From positions 1 to 52,315 of the forward strand of contig NZ_VIUH01000012.1 in NCBI RefSeq assembly GCF_007993865.1: DNA of 52,315 nucleotides, written 5' to 3'. The DNA is from Pseudomonas sp. SJZ079. Its GTDB lineage: Bacteria > Pseudomonadota > Gammaproteobacteria > Pseudomonadales > Pseudomonadaceae. The translations under genes and the position numbers were made by a program. Position 1 is the first letter of the stretch. Each line of letters opens with the position of its first letter. The notes below the pieces were generated by a model that worked only from the letters and a program-made list of their open reading frames with translations, searched no databases and was not told the DNA's origin. Below, in pieces: positions 42,013 through 50,203 of the stretch.

Positions 42013-42741
42013 TCAGAGATACAGACGTTCGGTGTTGTGGAAGCCACGCGCGTTCTCCGGGCGCGAGGTGCGACAGAGCACGCTGATACCGTCGCTCTCG
42101 ACCCGGTGCCAGCTCAGTTGCACCGGCTTGGGCGCGTACGCGGGGTTGGGGTCCAGAGGGTGTTGCAGGGCGCTGAGCACGACCAGGCAGTCCATCGGTG
42201 CGTACAGTTCGAGGTAGTCGCCGGCCTGGGAGTTGCCGGGCTGAAAGTGCATGGCGCCGTCGCCATCGACGCTGACCTTGCTGAACAGATTCAGGCACAT
42301 CAGCAGGTCCTGCAGGTTCAGGTTCCACTTGCCCAGTTCCACCAGCAGGTTGTCCACGCCGTTGCGGAAGAAACCGTTGCGCAGTTCCTGGTAACGGCCT
42401 GCGCCGTATTTCTCCCGTACTTCCTCGGCATTGAGCACGCCAGCCAAGCTGTCGTGCCAGCCGCAGGTGTCGGCGGTGATGGCGGCGAGCACCCGGCCCA
42501 TGTCCGAGTACAGGCAGTGGCCGGCGGTGAGTTTGGCGGTGTGCTGGCACTTGAGGCTGTCCGGCAGGTTCAGCCGTTCGCTCTTCTCATGGGCGTTGAG
42601 CAGCAGCAGGCTGACGTTGGCGCCGCCTTCGAGATCGGTCAGGCGCAGCAGTTGGCCGCGCTTGAGCACGAACGAGCTGTGGCCGCCGCCGGGCAGGGTT
42701 TCTTGGTAGAGGGTGGGGCGCAGGGTGAGTGAGGCAGTCAT
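42013..42741 (-). CDS. DUF1989 protein UAAP1, carboxyguanidine deiminase subunit
   Basis: A 242-residue paralogue of the next gene (DUF1989, urea amidolyase-associated protein 1). Seen: [39 protein letters not shown] and a central [18 protein letters not shown] segment. It is thought to pair with UAAP2 as carboxyguanidine deiminase. AAGGA before the ATG at 42741 supports the start. It lies 11 nt after the ABC ATPase gene. Confidence 0.9.
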   Translation of the reverse strand: MTASLTLRPTLYQETLPGGGHSSFVLKRGQLLRLTDLEGGANVSLLLLNAHEKSERLNLPDSLKCQHTAKLTAGHCLYSDMGRVLAAITADTCGWHDSLAGVLNAEEVREKYGAGRYQELRNGFFRNGVDNLLVELGKWNLNLQDLLMCLNLFSKVSVDGDGAMHFQPGNSQAGDYLELYAPMDCLVVLSALQHPLDPNPAYAPKPVQLSWHRVESDGISVLCRTSRPENARGFHNTERLYL

Positions 42742-42752
42742 GGAGAGAGTCC

Positions 42753-43547
42753 TTACAGGGCCGGGTGCAGGTTGCCGCTGATGTGCGACGGCAACGCCTC
42801 GACGGCGGCGCGGGTGGCGCGGCGGTCGCTGTTCAAGGGGATGTCGTAGGTGATGCGCGCGCCGAAGGCGTTCGGTGCATGGGGATCGAGGCGCACCTTG
42901 TCGAACACCAGCAAGCGTGTGCCGAGGCTGAAGCCCTCGCTCAGGTCGTGGGTGACCATGAACACGGTCAGCTTGGTCTCGTGCCACAGCTCCAGCAGCA
43001 GCGCGTGCATGTCCTTGCGAATGCCCGGGTCGAGCGCGCCGAAGGGCTCGTCGAGCAGCAGTACACGCGGCTGCATGATCAGCGCCTGGGCAATCGCCAG
43101 GCGTTGCTGCATGCCGCCGGACAGCGCGCTGGGGTATTTGTCCAGGGCATGGCCGAGGCCGACCTTGCTCAGCATCTGCGCCGCTTCGTCCCGCGCCAGG
43201 CGTTTGCCCGCGCCGAACAGTCGGCCAAACAGCGGCGCGCGCGGCAGCTCCAGGCCGAGGGCGACGTTGTCCAGCACGCTCAGATGGGGGAACACCGAGT
43301 AACGCTGGAACACCACGCCGCGGCTGGCATCGGGCTCGTCCGTCAGCGGCTGGCCTTGGATGCGTATCTCGCCGCGGCTGGCGCGTTCCTGGCCGAGCAG
43401 CAGGCGCAGGAAGGTCGATTTGCCGCAGCCGGACGCGCCGACCAGGGTGCAGAACTCGCCTTCGTTGATCCTCAGGTTCAGGCGTTCGAGCACGACCTGG
43501 TCGCCGTACTCCTGCCAGACGTTTTTAACCGTGATGAACGCGCTCAT
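42753..43547 (-). CDS. ABC transporter ATP-binding protein (guanidine/urea-carboxylase-associated)
   Basis: A 264-residue ATPase of the nitrate/sulfonate/taurine importer type. Walker A GASGCGKST at 37-45, signature LSGGMQQRLAIAQAL, Walker B VLLLDEPFGALD and the switch His in VTHDLSEG are intact. Its start overlaps the permease stop by 4 nt. With the permease and binding protein it makes a complete importer whose substrate is probably guanidine or a guanidine-yielding compound. Confidence 0.92.
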   Translation of the reverse strand: MSAFITVKNVWQEYGDQVVLERLNLRINEGEFCTLVGASGCGKSTFLRLLLGQERASRGEIRIQGQPLTDEPDASRGVVFQRYSVFPHLSVLDNVALGLELPRAPLFGRLFGAGKRLARDEAAQMLSKVGLGHALDKYPSALSGGMQQRLAIAQALIMQPRVLLLDEPFGALDPGIRKDMHALLLELWHETKLTVFMVTHDLSEGFSLGTRLLVFDKVRLDPHAPNAFGARITYDIPLNSDRRATRAAVEALPSHISGNLHPAL

Positions 43548-44359
43548 GCCTTGGCTCCTGCATACCAGGGGAAGGCCAGGCGGGTGAGCTGGCGCAGGCC
43601 GAGGTCCATCAGCCAGGCGAGCAAGGTGATCCAGGCCACGTAGGGCAGGATCACGTCCATCGCCATGTAGCGGCGCACCAGGAAGATCCGGTAGCCGAGG
43701 CCGTCGGTACTGGCGATGGCCTCGGCGGCGATCAGAAACAGCCAGGCCGAGCCGAGCACCAGGCGCAGGGCGATCAACAGGCGCGGCAGGATCTGCGGCA
43801 GCACCACGCGCAGGATCAGGGTCCAGGTGCTGGCGCCGAGGGTCTGCGCCTTGATCAGCAGCTCCGGTGGAATCTCGCGGGCACGCTGCTCCAGGTCGCG
43901 GGCCAGCACCGGGGTGATGCCGATGACGATCAGCATGACCTTGGCCAGCTCGCCGAGGCCGAAGCTGATGAACAGGATCGGCAGGATCGCCAGCGGCGGC
44001 ACCATCGACAGCACGGTGAGCAGTGGCGACAGCGACGCGCTGAACAGCGGCAGGGTCCCGGCGGCGATGCCCAGGCACAGGCCGAGCAGCGCGGCGATGC
44101 CCAGGCCCATACCGAGGCGCTGGAGGCTGGCGGCACTGTCCTGCCAGAACAGATAGTTGCCGCTGCGCTTGTCTGCCGTGAAGGCCAGGCGATCGACCGC
44201 CGCGGCCATCTGCGTGGCGCTCGGCAACAGCTTGTCGATGGGATTGTCCGCCAGGCGCTGCGCCGACCCGGTGAAGTAGGCGAACAGCAGCAGGGCGAAG
44301 GGCAGCAGTATCAGCAACAGACGGCCGCTGCGGTCGGGATGGCGGTTGATCAGGCGCAT
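43544..44359 (-). CDS. ABC transporter permease (guanidine/urea-carboxylase-associated)
   Basis: A 271-residue inner-membrane protein with about six hydrophobic helices, of the SsuC/TauC permease family. The EAA-type loop is seen around REIPPELLIKAQTLGASTWTLILRVVLPQ. The ATG at 44359 starts MRLINRHPDRS, just before the first helix; 24 upstream in-frame codons cross a REPIN and were left out. It precedes the ATPase gene in the same operon. Confidence 0.92.
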   Translation of the reverse strand: MRLINRHPDRSGRLLLILLPFALLLFAYFTGSAQRLADNPIDKLLPSATQMAAAVDRLAFTADKRSGNYLFWQDSAASLQRLGMGLGIAALLGLCLGIAAGTLPLFSASLSPLLTVLSMVPPLAILPILFISFGLGELAKVMLIVIGITPVLARDLEQRAREIPPELLIKAQTLGASTWTLILRVVLPQILPRLLIALRLVLGSAWLFLIAAEAIASTDGLGYRIFLVRRYMAMDVILPYVAWITLLAWLMDLGLRQLTRLAFPWYAGAKA

Positions 44360-44397
44360 GTGACGTATCCTAGGGCGCTCATGGGATTGCGGGTGTG

Positions 44398-44450
44398 GGA
44401 GCGGATTTATCCGCGATGGCCGGGGGCGCAATCGCGAATAAATCCGCTCC
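44398..44450. repeat. REPIN between binding-protein and permease genes
   Basis: Inverted 20-nt arms (44398-44417 and 44431-44450, one mismatch) with a 13-nt spacer; the arm is GGAGCGGATTTATCCGCGAT. It sits in the 102-bp gap within the operon and may stabilise the upstream message, so that more binding protein than permease is made. Confidence 0.85.
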
Positions 44451-44461
44451 GGCGATTCCCC

Positions 44462-45529
44462 TCAGAGCGCGCCGTCGGCGGCCATCTGCATATAACTCGG
44501 GTCGAAGCGCAGCTTGAGGTTGCCCTTGTCGCCGGTGACCACGTTCCTGGCGAAGCCCATGCCGATGGCATCGCTGCTCTGCGCACCCTCGCCGAGCAGG
44601 CCGTGGTCGAAGGAGAAACTCGCGACCTTGCTCATGGTCGCCGGCAGTTTCGGGCTGTTGGCGAAGGCCACGGCATCCTTGGCCGCATAGAACATCTTGG
44701 TCGCCGCCAGTTGCGCCTCGTAGCCGGCCAGGTCGGTGCCGGAGGCCTTGGCCATGTGCGCGCGGGCGGCTTTGCCCTCTGCGGTATCGGCGCTCATGAT
44801 CGCCATGATCTCGTACCAGGCACCGGTCAGGGCCTTGCCGAAGGCCGGGTTGTCCTTGAGGGTGTCGCTGTTGACCACCATCAGGTCGATGATCTCGCCG
44901 GGGATCCGGCTGGAGTCGAACACCTGGGTCACCTTCGGGGTGGCGGCGACCTCGGCCAGCAGTGGGTTCCAGGTGGCGACCGCCTGGACATCGGCGGTGC
45001 TGAAGGCGGCCACCAGGTCGGCGTCCGAGGTGTTGACCACGCTGAGGTCCTGCTCGGAGAGGCCAACTTTTTCCAGGCCGCGGGCCAGCAGGTAGTGGGA
45101 CACGGAGAGTTCGACCAGATTGACCGGCTGGCCCTTGAGGTCGCCGAGGGTCTTGTTCTCACCCTTGATGACGATGCCGTCGTTACCGTTGGAGAAGTCG
45201 CCGATCAGCAGCGCGGTGGAATCGACACCGCTGGCCGCCGGGATGGTCAGGGCGTCCATGTTGGTCATGGTGCAACCGTCGAACTGGCCGGCGCTGTATT
45301 GGTTGATCGACTCGACGTAGTCGTTGATCTGCACCACATCGATGGTGATGTCGTATTTTTTTGCCCACTTGTCGACGATGCCTTCGGCGGCGCCATATTC
45401 CCAGGGCATCCAGCCGGCATAGATGGTCCAGCAGACACTGAAGTTGTCTTTGGCGGCGGCGTGGCCGTTGAAGCTGATGGCGGCAGCGAGGCCGGCGGCG
45501 AGTACTGCGATCAGGCGGGGCGTACGCAT
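44462..45529 (-). CDS. ABC transporter periplasmic substrate-binding protein (guanidine/urea-carboxylase-associated)
   Basis: A 355-residue exported binding protein. Signal peptide about 1-26 (cleavage near HAAA-KD). The mature part begins NFSVCWTIYAGWMPWEYG, characteristic of the binding proteins linked to urea-carboxylase operons, and has the class II periplasmic-binding fold with INDYVESINQYSAGQFDG and NLVELSVSHYLLARGLEKVG. It is the first gene after the riboswitch, about 60 nt from its 3' end. Substrate inferred as guanidine or a derivative. Confidence 0.93.
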   Translation of the reverse strand: MRTPRLIAVLAAGLAAAISFNGHAAAKDNFSVCWTIYAGWMPWEYGAAEGIVDKWAKKYDITIDVVQINDYVESINQYSAGQFDGCTMTNMDALTIPAASGVDSTALLIGDFSNGNDGIVIKGENKTLGDLKGQPVNLVELSVSHYLLARGLEKVGLSEQDLSVVNTSDADLVAAFSTADVQAVATWNPLLAEVAATPKVTQVFDSSRIPGEIIDLMVVNSDTLKDNPAFGKALTGAWYEIMAIMSADTAEGKAARAHMAKASGTDLAGYEAQLAATKMFYAAKDAVAFANSPKLPATMSKVASFSFDHGLLGEGAQSSDAIGMGFARNVVTGDKGNLKLRFDPSYMQMAADGAL

Positions 45530-45576
45530 ATGGAACCTCCAGTTCGAGTAGGGACGGCAGGAGTGCGCGGCGGTCT

Positions 45577-45695
45577 CCCCACGAATGGGGCGCGTTCTCC
45601 CGGGCTTTTATCCCGCCGTGTAACCTCGAAGGAGGTCGCCAACTCTCGGACCAGCCACCCGTCGATCCTCTGATCGGCGGGCCGGAACCCTAGTC
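45577..45695 (-). promoter_or_regulatory. Guanidine-I (ykkC) riboswitch with expression platform
   Basis: Read on the minus strand, the leader carries the conserved pieces of the ykkC aptamer in order: CTAGGGTTCCGG (from 45693), CTGGTCCGAGAG (45654-45643), and ACACGGCGGGATAAAAGCCC then GGGAGA (about 45622-45596). A tight hairpin CCCCA-TTCG-TGGGG (45590-45577) follows and probably forms the expression platform. ykkC RNAs of this type bind guanidine and switch on the genes that follow. It precedes the whole transporter/deiminase/carboxylase/hydrolase operon. Confidence 0.92.
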
Positions 45696-46120
45696 GGCTA
45701 TTGCAAATTGTGGTGCCGCGATCCCGGCAAGCCGGGTTATTCCTGCACGCTCAGGGATAAGCGAACATCGTGCCAGTTATGCCGGCGGCTCTAGCCTGAG
45801 GGTTGTAGCGACGCTGTCGTTAACGGGGTTGGGGCGCCTGCGCCGTGATGGTGCGCAGTGGCTGCGCTGTGCTACTTCGCGGGGCGTCTTCCTGGCATGC
45901 CGACCGTCGTCGGCACGAGGTTGGCGCTTGCGGCTCAACCGTAGGCAGTGGCGGTCGAGACGCCGCAGGACTGGCCACCGCGCGTACCTTGAAACAATTG
46001 GTCATCGAATAGGCGGGGAGGAAGCGCACTGGGAGCAGGAGTCGGCGGTCTGATTTTGTGAGAGACGATCCCAGGTGCCGACAGCGGTCTGCGCCGTTCC
46101 AGTGATCGCGGGAGGCCACT
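45696..46120. other. Intergenic stretch between the riboswitch and the lipoprotein gene
   Basis: It must contain two divergent promoters, one for the riboswitch transcript and one for the lipoprotein gene. No gene is seen. Confidence 0.5.
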
Positions 46121-46600
46121 ATGTCCTACAGAGTTCTACTTGTTGCACTGCTAGGCCTGACCCTGACCGGTTGTGCGGTGTACGGCGACGGTTACGATCA
46201 TGCTTACCGTGGCCATGATCGCTATTACGCCAGCCCCTATCAGGTGCAGCGCTACCCGGTCTATGTCGTGCCGCGGCATTACGGTTACGACAATCGGCGT
46301 TATGACCGGCGCCAGTTTGACAACCAGCGGTATGACCAGCAGCGCTTTTACCAACAACGCCACGACCAGCGCCGCTATCTGCCGGCCCCCCCGGCACGCT
46401 TTTCCAATCATGAGCGGCGTTCGGACCACCGGCTTGAGGGGCGCCACGACCAGCGTCGTTATGACTATCGTGATACGCAACAACGGCGGGGATGGAACGG
46501 GCAGCGCTTCGATCCGCAAGAGCGTACACCGAGGTACCAACGGCACGACCAGGGCTCGCGTGACGATGGGCGACGCGGCATGCAGTGGCGCCACAACTAA
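46121..46600 (+). CDS. Tyr/Arg/His-rich lipoprotein
   Basis: A 159-residue predicted lipoprotein. The signal peptide MSYRVLLVALLGLTLTGC has the lipobox LTGC (Cys18). The mature part is of very low complexity: Arg, Tyr, Asp, Gln and His dominate, with irregular repeats of the form RRYDxRQFDNQRYDQQRF. It is strongly basic and probably disordered. GGGAGG precedes the ATG. No family is recognised; binding to nucleic acid, polysaccharide or metal are all possible. Confidence 0.78.
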   Translation: MSYRVLLVALLGLTLTGCAVYGDGYDHAYRGHDRYYASPYQVQRYPVYVVPRHYGYDNRRYDRRQFDNQRYDQQRFYQQRHDQRRYLPAPPARFSNHERRSDHRLEGRHDQRRYDYRDTQQRRGWNGQRFDPQERTPRYQRHDQGSRDDGRRGMQWRHN

Positions 46601-47138
46601 AGGCTAATCAATAGTCGGTGTTGCCCATGCACAGGCCCTTGGGCCGGTGCGTGGGGTCGCCGACGATCTTCCTGGTGGATCTGTTCACGCCGGGGCAGTG
46701 CTGTCGGGGCCAGGTTGTGTCCGGCGTGGCTGACTGTTGTGACAATCCCCCCGTGGTAAGCGGCAGCCACCAGGCCTGGCGTCCGCCACGGCCACTGTGC
46801 CAGGGTGGCAAACTTAGAATGTCCGTCGATAAACCCCACCTAGATACCCTGCTGAGCGGCGCAGATGCCTGTTCGAAGGTGCGCTGCTGGGCGATGTCGA
46901 GGTCGCCGGCAACCTGCTGGATATCAGGATCTTCCTTTGGTTGCTGCGGCTGCAGCGAGGCGCCGACTGCGCTGACCCTGCGCTGAGCAGCTTGCCACAT
47001 GGCTCAGGGTCGTGCGGTGGTCAGCCAGCGCGTCTTCGGGCGGACTTTCGAGCTCCGTCAGTATTCTGGCGATTGTTTTTTTTACATCGCCCCCGCACCA
47101 TGGCCATCATCCTGACATATGGAAGTCTCGGCTTGCTG
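46601..47138. other. Gene-free stretch before lapG
   Basis: Reading frames are open on both strands but their products have no recognisable features and there are no ribosome sites. A T-run (47079-47086) lies upstream of lapG. The lapG promoter is presumably here. Confidence 0.45.
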
Positions 47139-47822
47139 ATGGGTTGTCTCAACGCTCTGCGTGCGTGTCGTCGCTGGCCTGCAGCGTCAGCCTTGCTGCT
47201 GTCCGCTTTGCTGGGCGTCGGTGCGCTGCAGGCCGACTGGGATTTCACCCTCATCAGTAAAAGAGCCGAGCAGTTATACGGGCCGTTGGGGGCCGGGCGT
47301 GGGCGGCTCGACGACTGGCAGCGCCTGCTGCAGGAGCAGGTCGGGCTCGATGAAATGACGCAGCTCAAGGCGGTTAACCTGTTCTTCAACCTGCGCCTGC
47401 GGTTTCGCGATGATATCGACCTGTGGCGGGTCAAGGATTACTGGGCCACCCCGGTCGAGGCATTGCTGCTGGGCGGGGCGGACTGTGAAGACTTTGCCAT
47501 CGCCAAGTACTTCAGCCTGCGCCAACTGGGTGTGCCGAGCGAGAAGCTGCGCATCACATACGTCAAGGCGCTGCGCCTGAACCAGGCGCACATGGTGGTC
47601 ACCTACTACGCACAGCCGAACGCCATGCCGCTGGTGTTGGACAACTTGATCGACGCCATTCAGCCGGCCAGCCAACGCAACGATCTGCTACCGGTTTACG
47701 CGTTCAATGCCGAGGGCCTGTGGCTGCCCGGCAGTCGGGGCGACAAGCACGTCGGGGACAGCAAGCGCCTGTCGCGCTGGCAAGATCTATTGAGGAAAAT
47801 GCGGGCCGAGGGCTTTCCCTAA
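47139..47822 (+). CDS. lapG: LapG periplasmic cysteine protease
   Basis: A 227-residue periplasmic transglutaminase-like cysteine protease that clips the N-terminus of LapA-type adhesins and so releases the biofilm. Signal peptide about 1-32 (cleavage near LQA-DW). The triad is Cys116 (GGADCEDF), His151 (NQAHMVV) and Asp168 (VLDNL). Conserved WDF near the mature start and YGPLGAGR are also seen. The ATG at 47139 gives a clean signal peptide and has GGAAG upstream; 47100 is an alternative that adds 13 hydrophobic residues. lapD follows after 22 nt. Confidence 0.92.
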   Translation: MGCLNALRACRRWPAASALLLSALLGVGALQADWDFTLISKRAEQLYGPLGAGRGRLDDWQRLLQEQVGLDEMTQLKAVNLFFNLRLRFRDDIDLWRVKDYWATPVEALLLGGADCEDFAIAKYFSLRQLGVPSEKLRITYVKALRLNQAHMVVTYYAQPNAMPLVLDNLIDAIQPASQRNDLLPVYAFNAEGLWLPGSRGDKHVGDSKRLSRWQDLLRKMRAEGFP

Positions 47823-47844
47823 GGCCGGCCCAAAGGAGCCGTTC

Positions 47845-49779
47845 ATGTCACTGTTCAAGCAGTTGTTCATCGCCATCTGTGTGCTGATGTTGGTGAACTT
47901 TACTGGCAGCTTTCTGGTTAGCGTGGAGAGCTCACGCGAGCAGCAAGTCAACCAGTTGCGTGCCCATGCCCAAGATGCGGCGACTGCTCTGGGCTTGTCG
48001 CTGAGCCCGCATGTGCGTGATCCGGCGATGATCGAACTGATGGTCAGCTCGATCTTCGACAGCGGCTATTTCGAGAGCATTCGCGTGGTCGATCTAAGCA
48101 GCGACACGCTGCTGGTCGAGCGCAGTGGCGTACCGGTCGCTGGCGAGGCGCCGCAGTGGTTCGCGCGGCTGGTTGACCTGCAGCCGGCCCGGGGCGATGC
48201 CATTGTCAGCGATGGCTGGCGCCAGGCGGCGCGGGTCGAGGTGATCAGTCACCCGCTGTTCGCGATCGGCAAACTCTGGCAGAGCGCCCTCGGCAGCTTG
48301 CTCTGGCTGGCCTTGAGCGGGATTCTCTGCGTGCTCCTCGGCGTGCTGTTGCTCAAGCGCCAACTGCGTCCGTTGGATTACATGGTCGAGCAGTCCAACG
48401 CCATCGCCCGTCGCGAGTTTCTCAGCCTGCCAGAGTTACCGAAGACCCCGGAATTTCGCCGAGTAGTCAAGGCCATGAATCAGATGGTGGAGAAGCTCAA
48501 GGCTCTGTTTGCCGAGCAGGCCGCGCGCAGCGAAGAACTGCGCGCCGAGGCCTATCAGGACAGCCTCACCGGCGTGGCCAACCGGCGTTACTTCGATCTG
48601 CAGTTGCATGCCCGCCTGAGCGTCGAGGAGCAAGCCTGCAGCGGTTTTCTGGTGTTATTGCGGATCAACGACTTGGCTGGGCTCAACCAGCGCCTGGGTG
48701 GCCAGCGCACCGATCAGCTGATCCAGGCCGTGGCCGAGCAGTTGCAGCAGTTCTGCCAGGGTCGCTACCTGTTGGCGCGCAACCGCGGTGGCGAGTTCGT
48801 CATCCTCGCCCCGGGCCTGGACCGGGATGAAGCCGAGCAGCTGGCCGAGAGTCTCGCCGCGGGCTTGGCCAGCCTGCAGCAGACCGAAGTCACCGACCTC
48901 CTGCCGCTGGCGCATCTCGGCATGACCGCCTTCGCCCCGGGCGACGAGACTGCGAACCTCTATCGCAGCCTGGACGAGGCTTTGGCGCAAGCGACCAGCC
49001 AGACCCTGCAGAATTGGGCGTGCAGCGAGCATGGCGCGCAGCGTCCGGGCGCCGACGAGCGCCAGAGCTGGTACCGCCTGCTCGATCAGGCGCTGCAACA
49101 GGGCCGTTTTCAGCTGCATTTTCAGCCGGTAGTCAGTGCCGCTGATCCCGCCCGTATCTTGCACCACAAGGTCTTGGCGCGGTTGCTCGACGAGCAGGGC
49201 AAGCTGATTCCGGCTGGACGCTTTCTGCCCTGGCTGGAGCGCTTCGGCTGGTCGGCTCGTCTGGACCTGGCGATGCTTGGCTGGGTACTGGCGCAGATGG
49301 AGACTCACGCCGAACAGGTCGCCCTGAGCCTGTCAGGGAGCACGGTGCGTGAGCCGCAAGTCTTGGCCAGCTTGTACGAAATGCTCGGCCAGCATGCGCA
49401 CCTGGGGCCGCGCCTGACCCTCGAGCTGGATGAAGACCAGTTGCCCGAGCAGGGCCTGCTTGAGGCCATGACTCAGCGTCTGCACAGCCTGGGCTTCGAT
49501 CTGGGACTGCAGCACTTCGGCGGACGCTTCAGCATGATCGGCAATCTGGCCAAGCTCGGCCTGGGCTATCTCAAGGTGGATGGCAGCTACATTCGCAGCA
49601 TCGACCAGGAAAACGACAAGCGCCTGTTTATCGAGGCCATGCAGCGAGCAGCCAACAGCATCGACCTGCCGTTGATTGCCGAGCGGGTCGAGACCGAGGG
49701 TGAGTGGCAGGTATTGCGTTCAATGGGTATCGAAGGCGTGCAGGGCCGTCTGTTCGGTGAGCCGGCTCCCTGGCAGTAA
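47845..49779 (+). CDS. lapD: LapD c-di-GMP receptor
   Basis: A 644-residue inner-membrane receptor. An N-terminal helix, a periplasmic LapD/MoxY domain (about 25-150), a second helix (about 152-173), HAMP, then GGDEF and EAL domains. Both catalytic motifs are degenerate: RGGEF in place of GGDEF, and KVLARL in place of EAL, as in LapD, which binds c-di-GMP but does not make or break it. When occupied it holds LapG and protects the surface adhesin. AGGAG precedes the ATG; it forms an operon with lapG. Confidence 0.95.
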   Translation: MSLFKQLFIAICVLMLVNFTGSFLVSVESSREQQVNQLRAHAQDAATALGLSLSPHVRDPAMIELMVSSIFDSGYFESIRVVDLSSDTLLVERSGVPVAGEAPQWFARLVDLQPARGDAIVSDGWRQAARVEVISHPLFAIGKLWQSALGSLLWLALSGILCVLLGVLLLKRQLRPLDYMVEQSNAIARREFLSLPELPKTPEFRRVVKAMNQMVEKLKALFAEQAARSEELRAEAYQDSLTGVANRRYFDLQLHARLSVEEQACSGFLVLLRINDLAGLNQRLGGQRTDQLIQAVAEQLQQFCQGRYLLARNRGGEFVILAPGLDRDEAEQLAESLAAGLASLQQTEVTDLLPLAHLGMTAFAPGDETANLYRSLDEALAQATSQTLQNWACSEHGAQRPGADERQSWYRLLDQALQQGRFQLHFQPVVSAADPARILHHKVLARLLDEQGKLIPAGRFLPWLERFGWSARLDLAMLGWVLAQMETHAEQVALSLSGSTVREPQVLASLYEMLGQHAHLGPRLTLELDEDQLPEQGLLEAMTQRLHSLGFDLGLQHFGGRFSMIGNLAKLGLGYLKVDGSYIRSIDQENDKRLFIEAMQRAANSIDLPLIAERVETEGEWQVLRSMGIEGVQGRLFGEPAPWQ

Positions 49780-49793
49780 GGGAAGCAAACCGG

Positions 49794-50132
49794 TCAGATC
49801 AACTCGGACTCATCGTCATTGATCAGCCGGTTCAGCCCGCCCAAGGCATCACGGGCCTTGCTGCGCCCTACCAGCTTGGCCTGTGCCACTTCGGGCAAGT
49901 CGGTGATGCGTACCACGCCCTTGCGGATCAGCACGCTGATCAGGTCTTCCAGTACCCGGATCATGTCCAGGTCGCTCTGCTGCAACTTCAGCAGGCTATT
50001 CTCCACTGCCTGGTTGGCAAACCAGGCCTGAGCTTCCTGGCTATCGGCGGTCAGTTCGCCGTTCATCTCCTCGAACGGCGCCGCCTCGACTCGTTGCAGA
50101 TTGCCGTAGTTATCGCGCTTCACATAATACAT
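49794..50132 (-). CDS. Conserved Pseudomonas protein of unknown function
   Basis: A 112-residue soluble protein starting MYYVKRDNYGNLQRVEAAPF. The central part is helical (LQQSDLDMIRVLEDLISVLIRKGVVRITDLPEVAQ). Homologues in Pseudomonas are often mislabelled as tryptophan synthase beta-like; nothing here resembles TrpB. AAGGAGAGG precedes the ATG. It is convergent with lapD (14-nt gap) and lies just downstream of the adhesin gene on the same strand. Confidence 0.82.
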   Translation of the reverse strand: MYYVKRDNYGNLQRVEAAPFEEMNGELTADSQEAQAWFANQAVENSLLKLQQSDLDMIRVLEDLISVLIRKGVVRITDLPEVAQAKLVGRSKARDALGGLNRLINDDESELI

Positions 50133-50167
50133 CGACCTCTCCTTGCTGTTTCCGGCTCATGCTCAGC

Positions 50168-50198
50168 ATAACCCCGCCACCAGAGGTGGCGGGGTTAT
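50168..50198. terminator. Hairpin after the RTX adhesin gene
   Basis: A 14-bp perfect stem ATAACCCCGCCACC/GGTGGCGGGGTTAT with loop AGA, just past the adhesin stop. No long U-tract follows on the minus strand, but position and stability favour a terminator. Confidence 0.7.
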
Positions 50199-50203
50199 GG
50201 CTG

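Noticed and set aside
46608..47000. Overlapping open frames on both strands before lapG
   Set aside because: No ribosome site, no motif, and Cys/Trp/Pro-rich products typical of non-coding GC-rich DNA.
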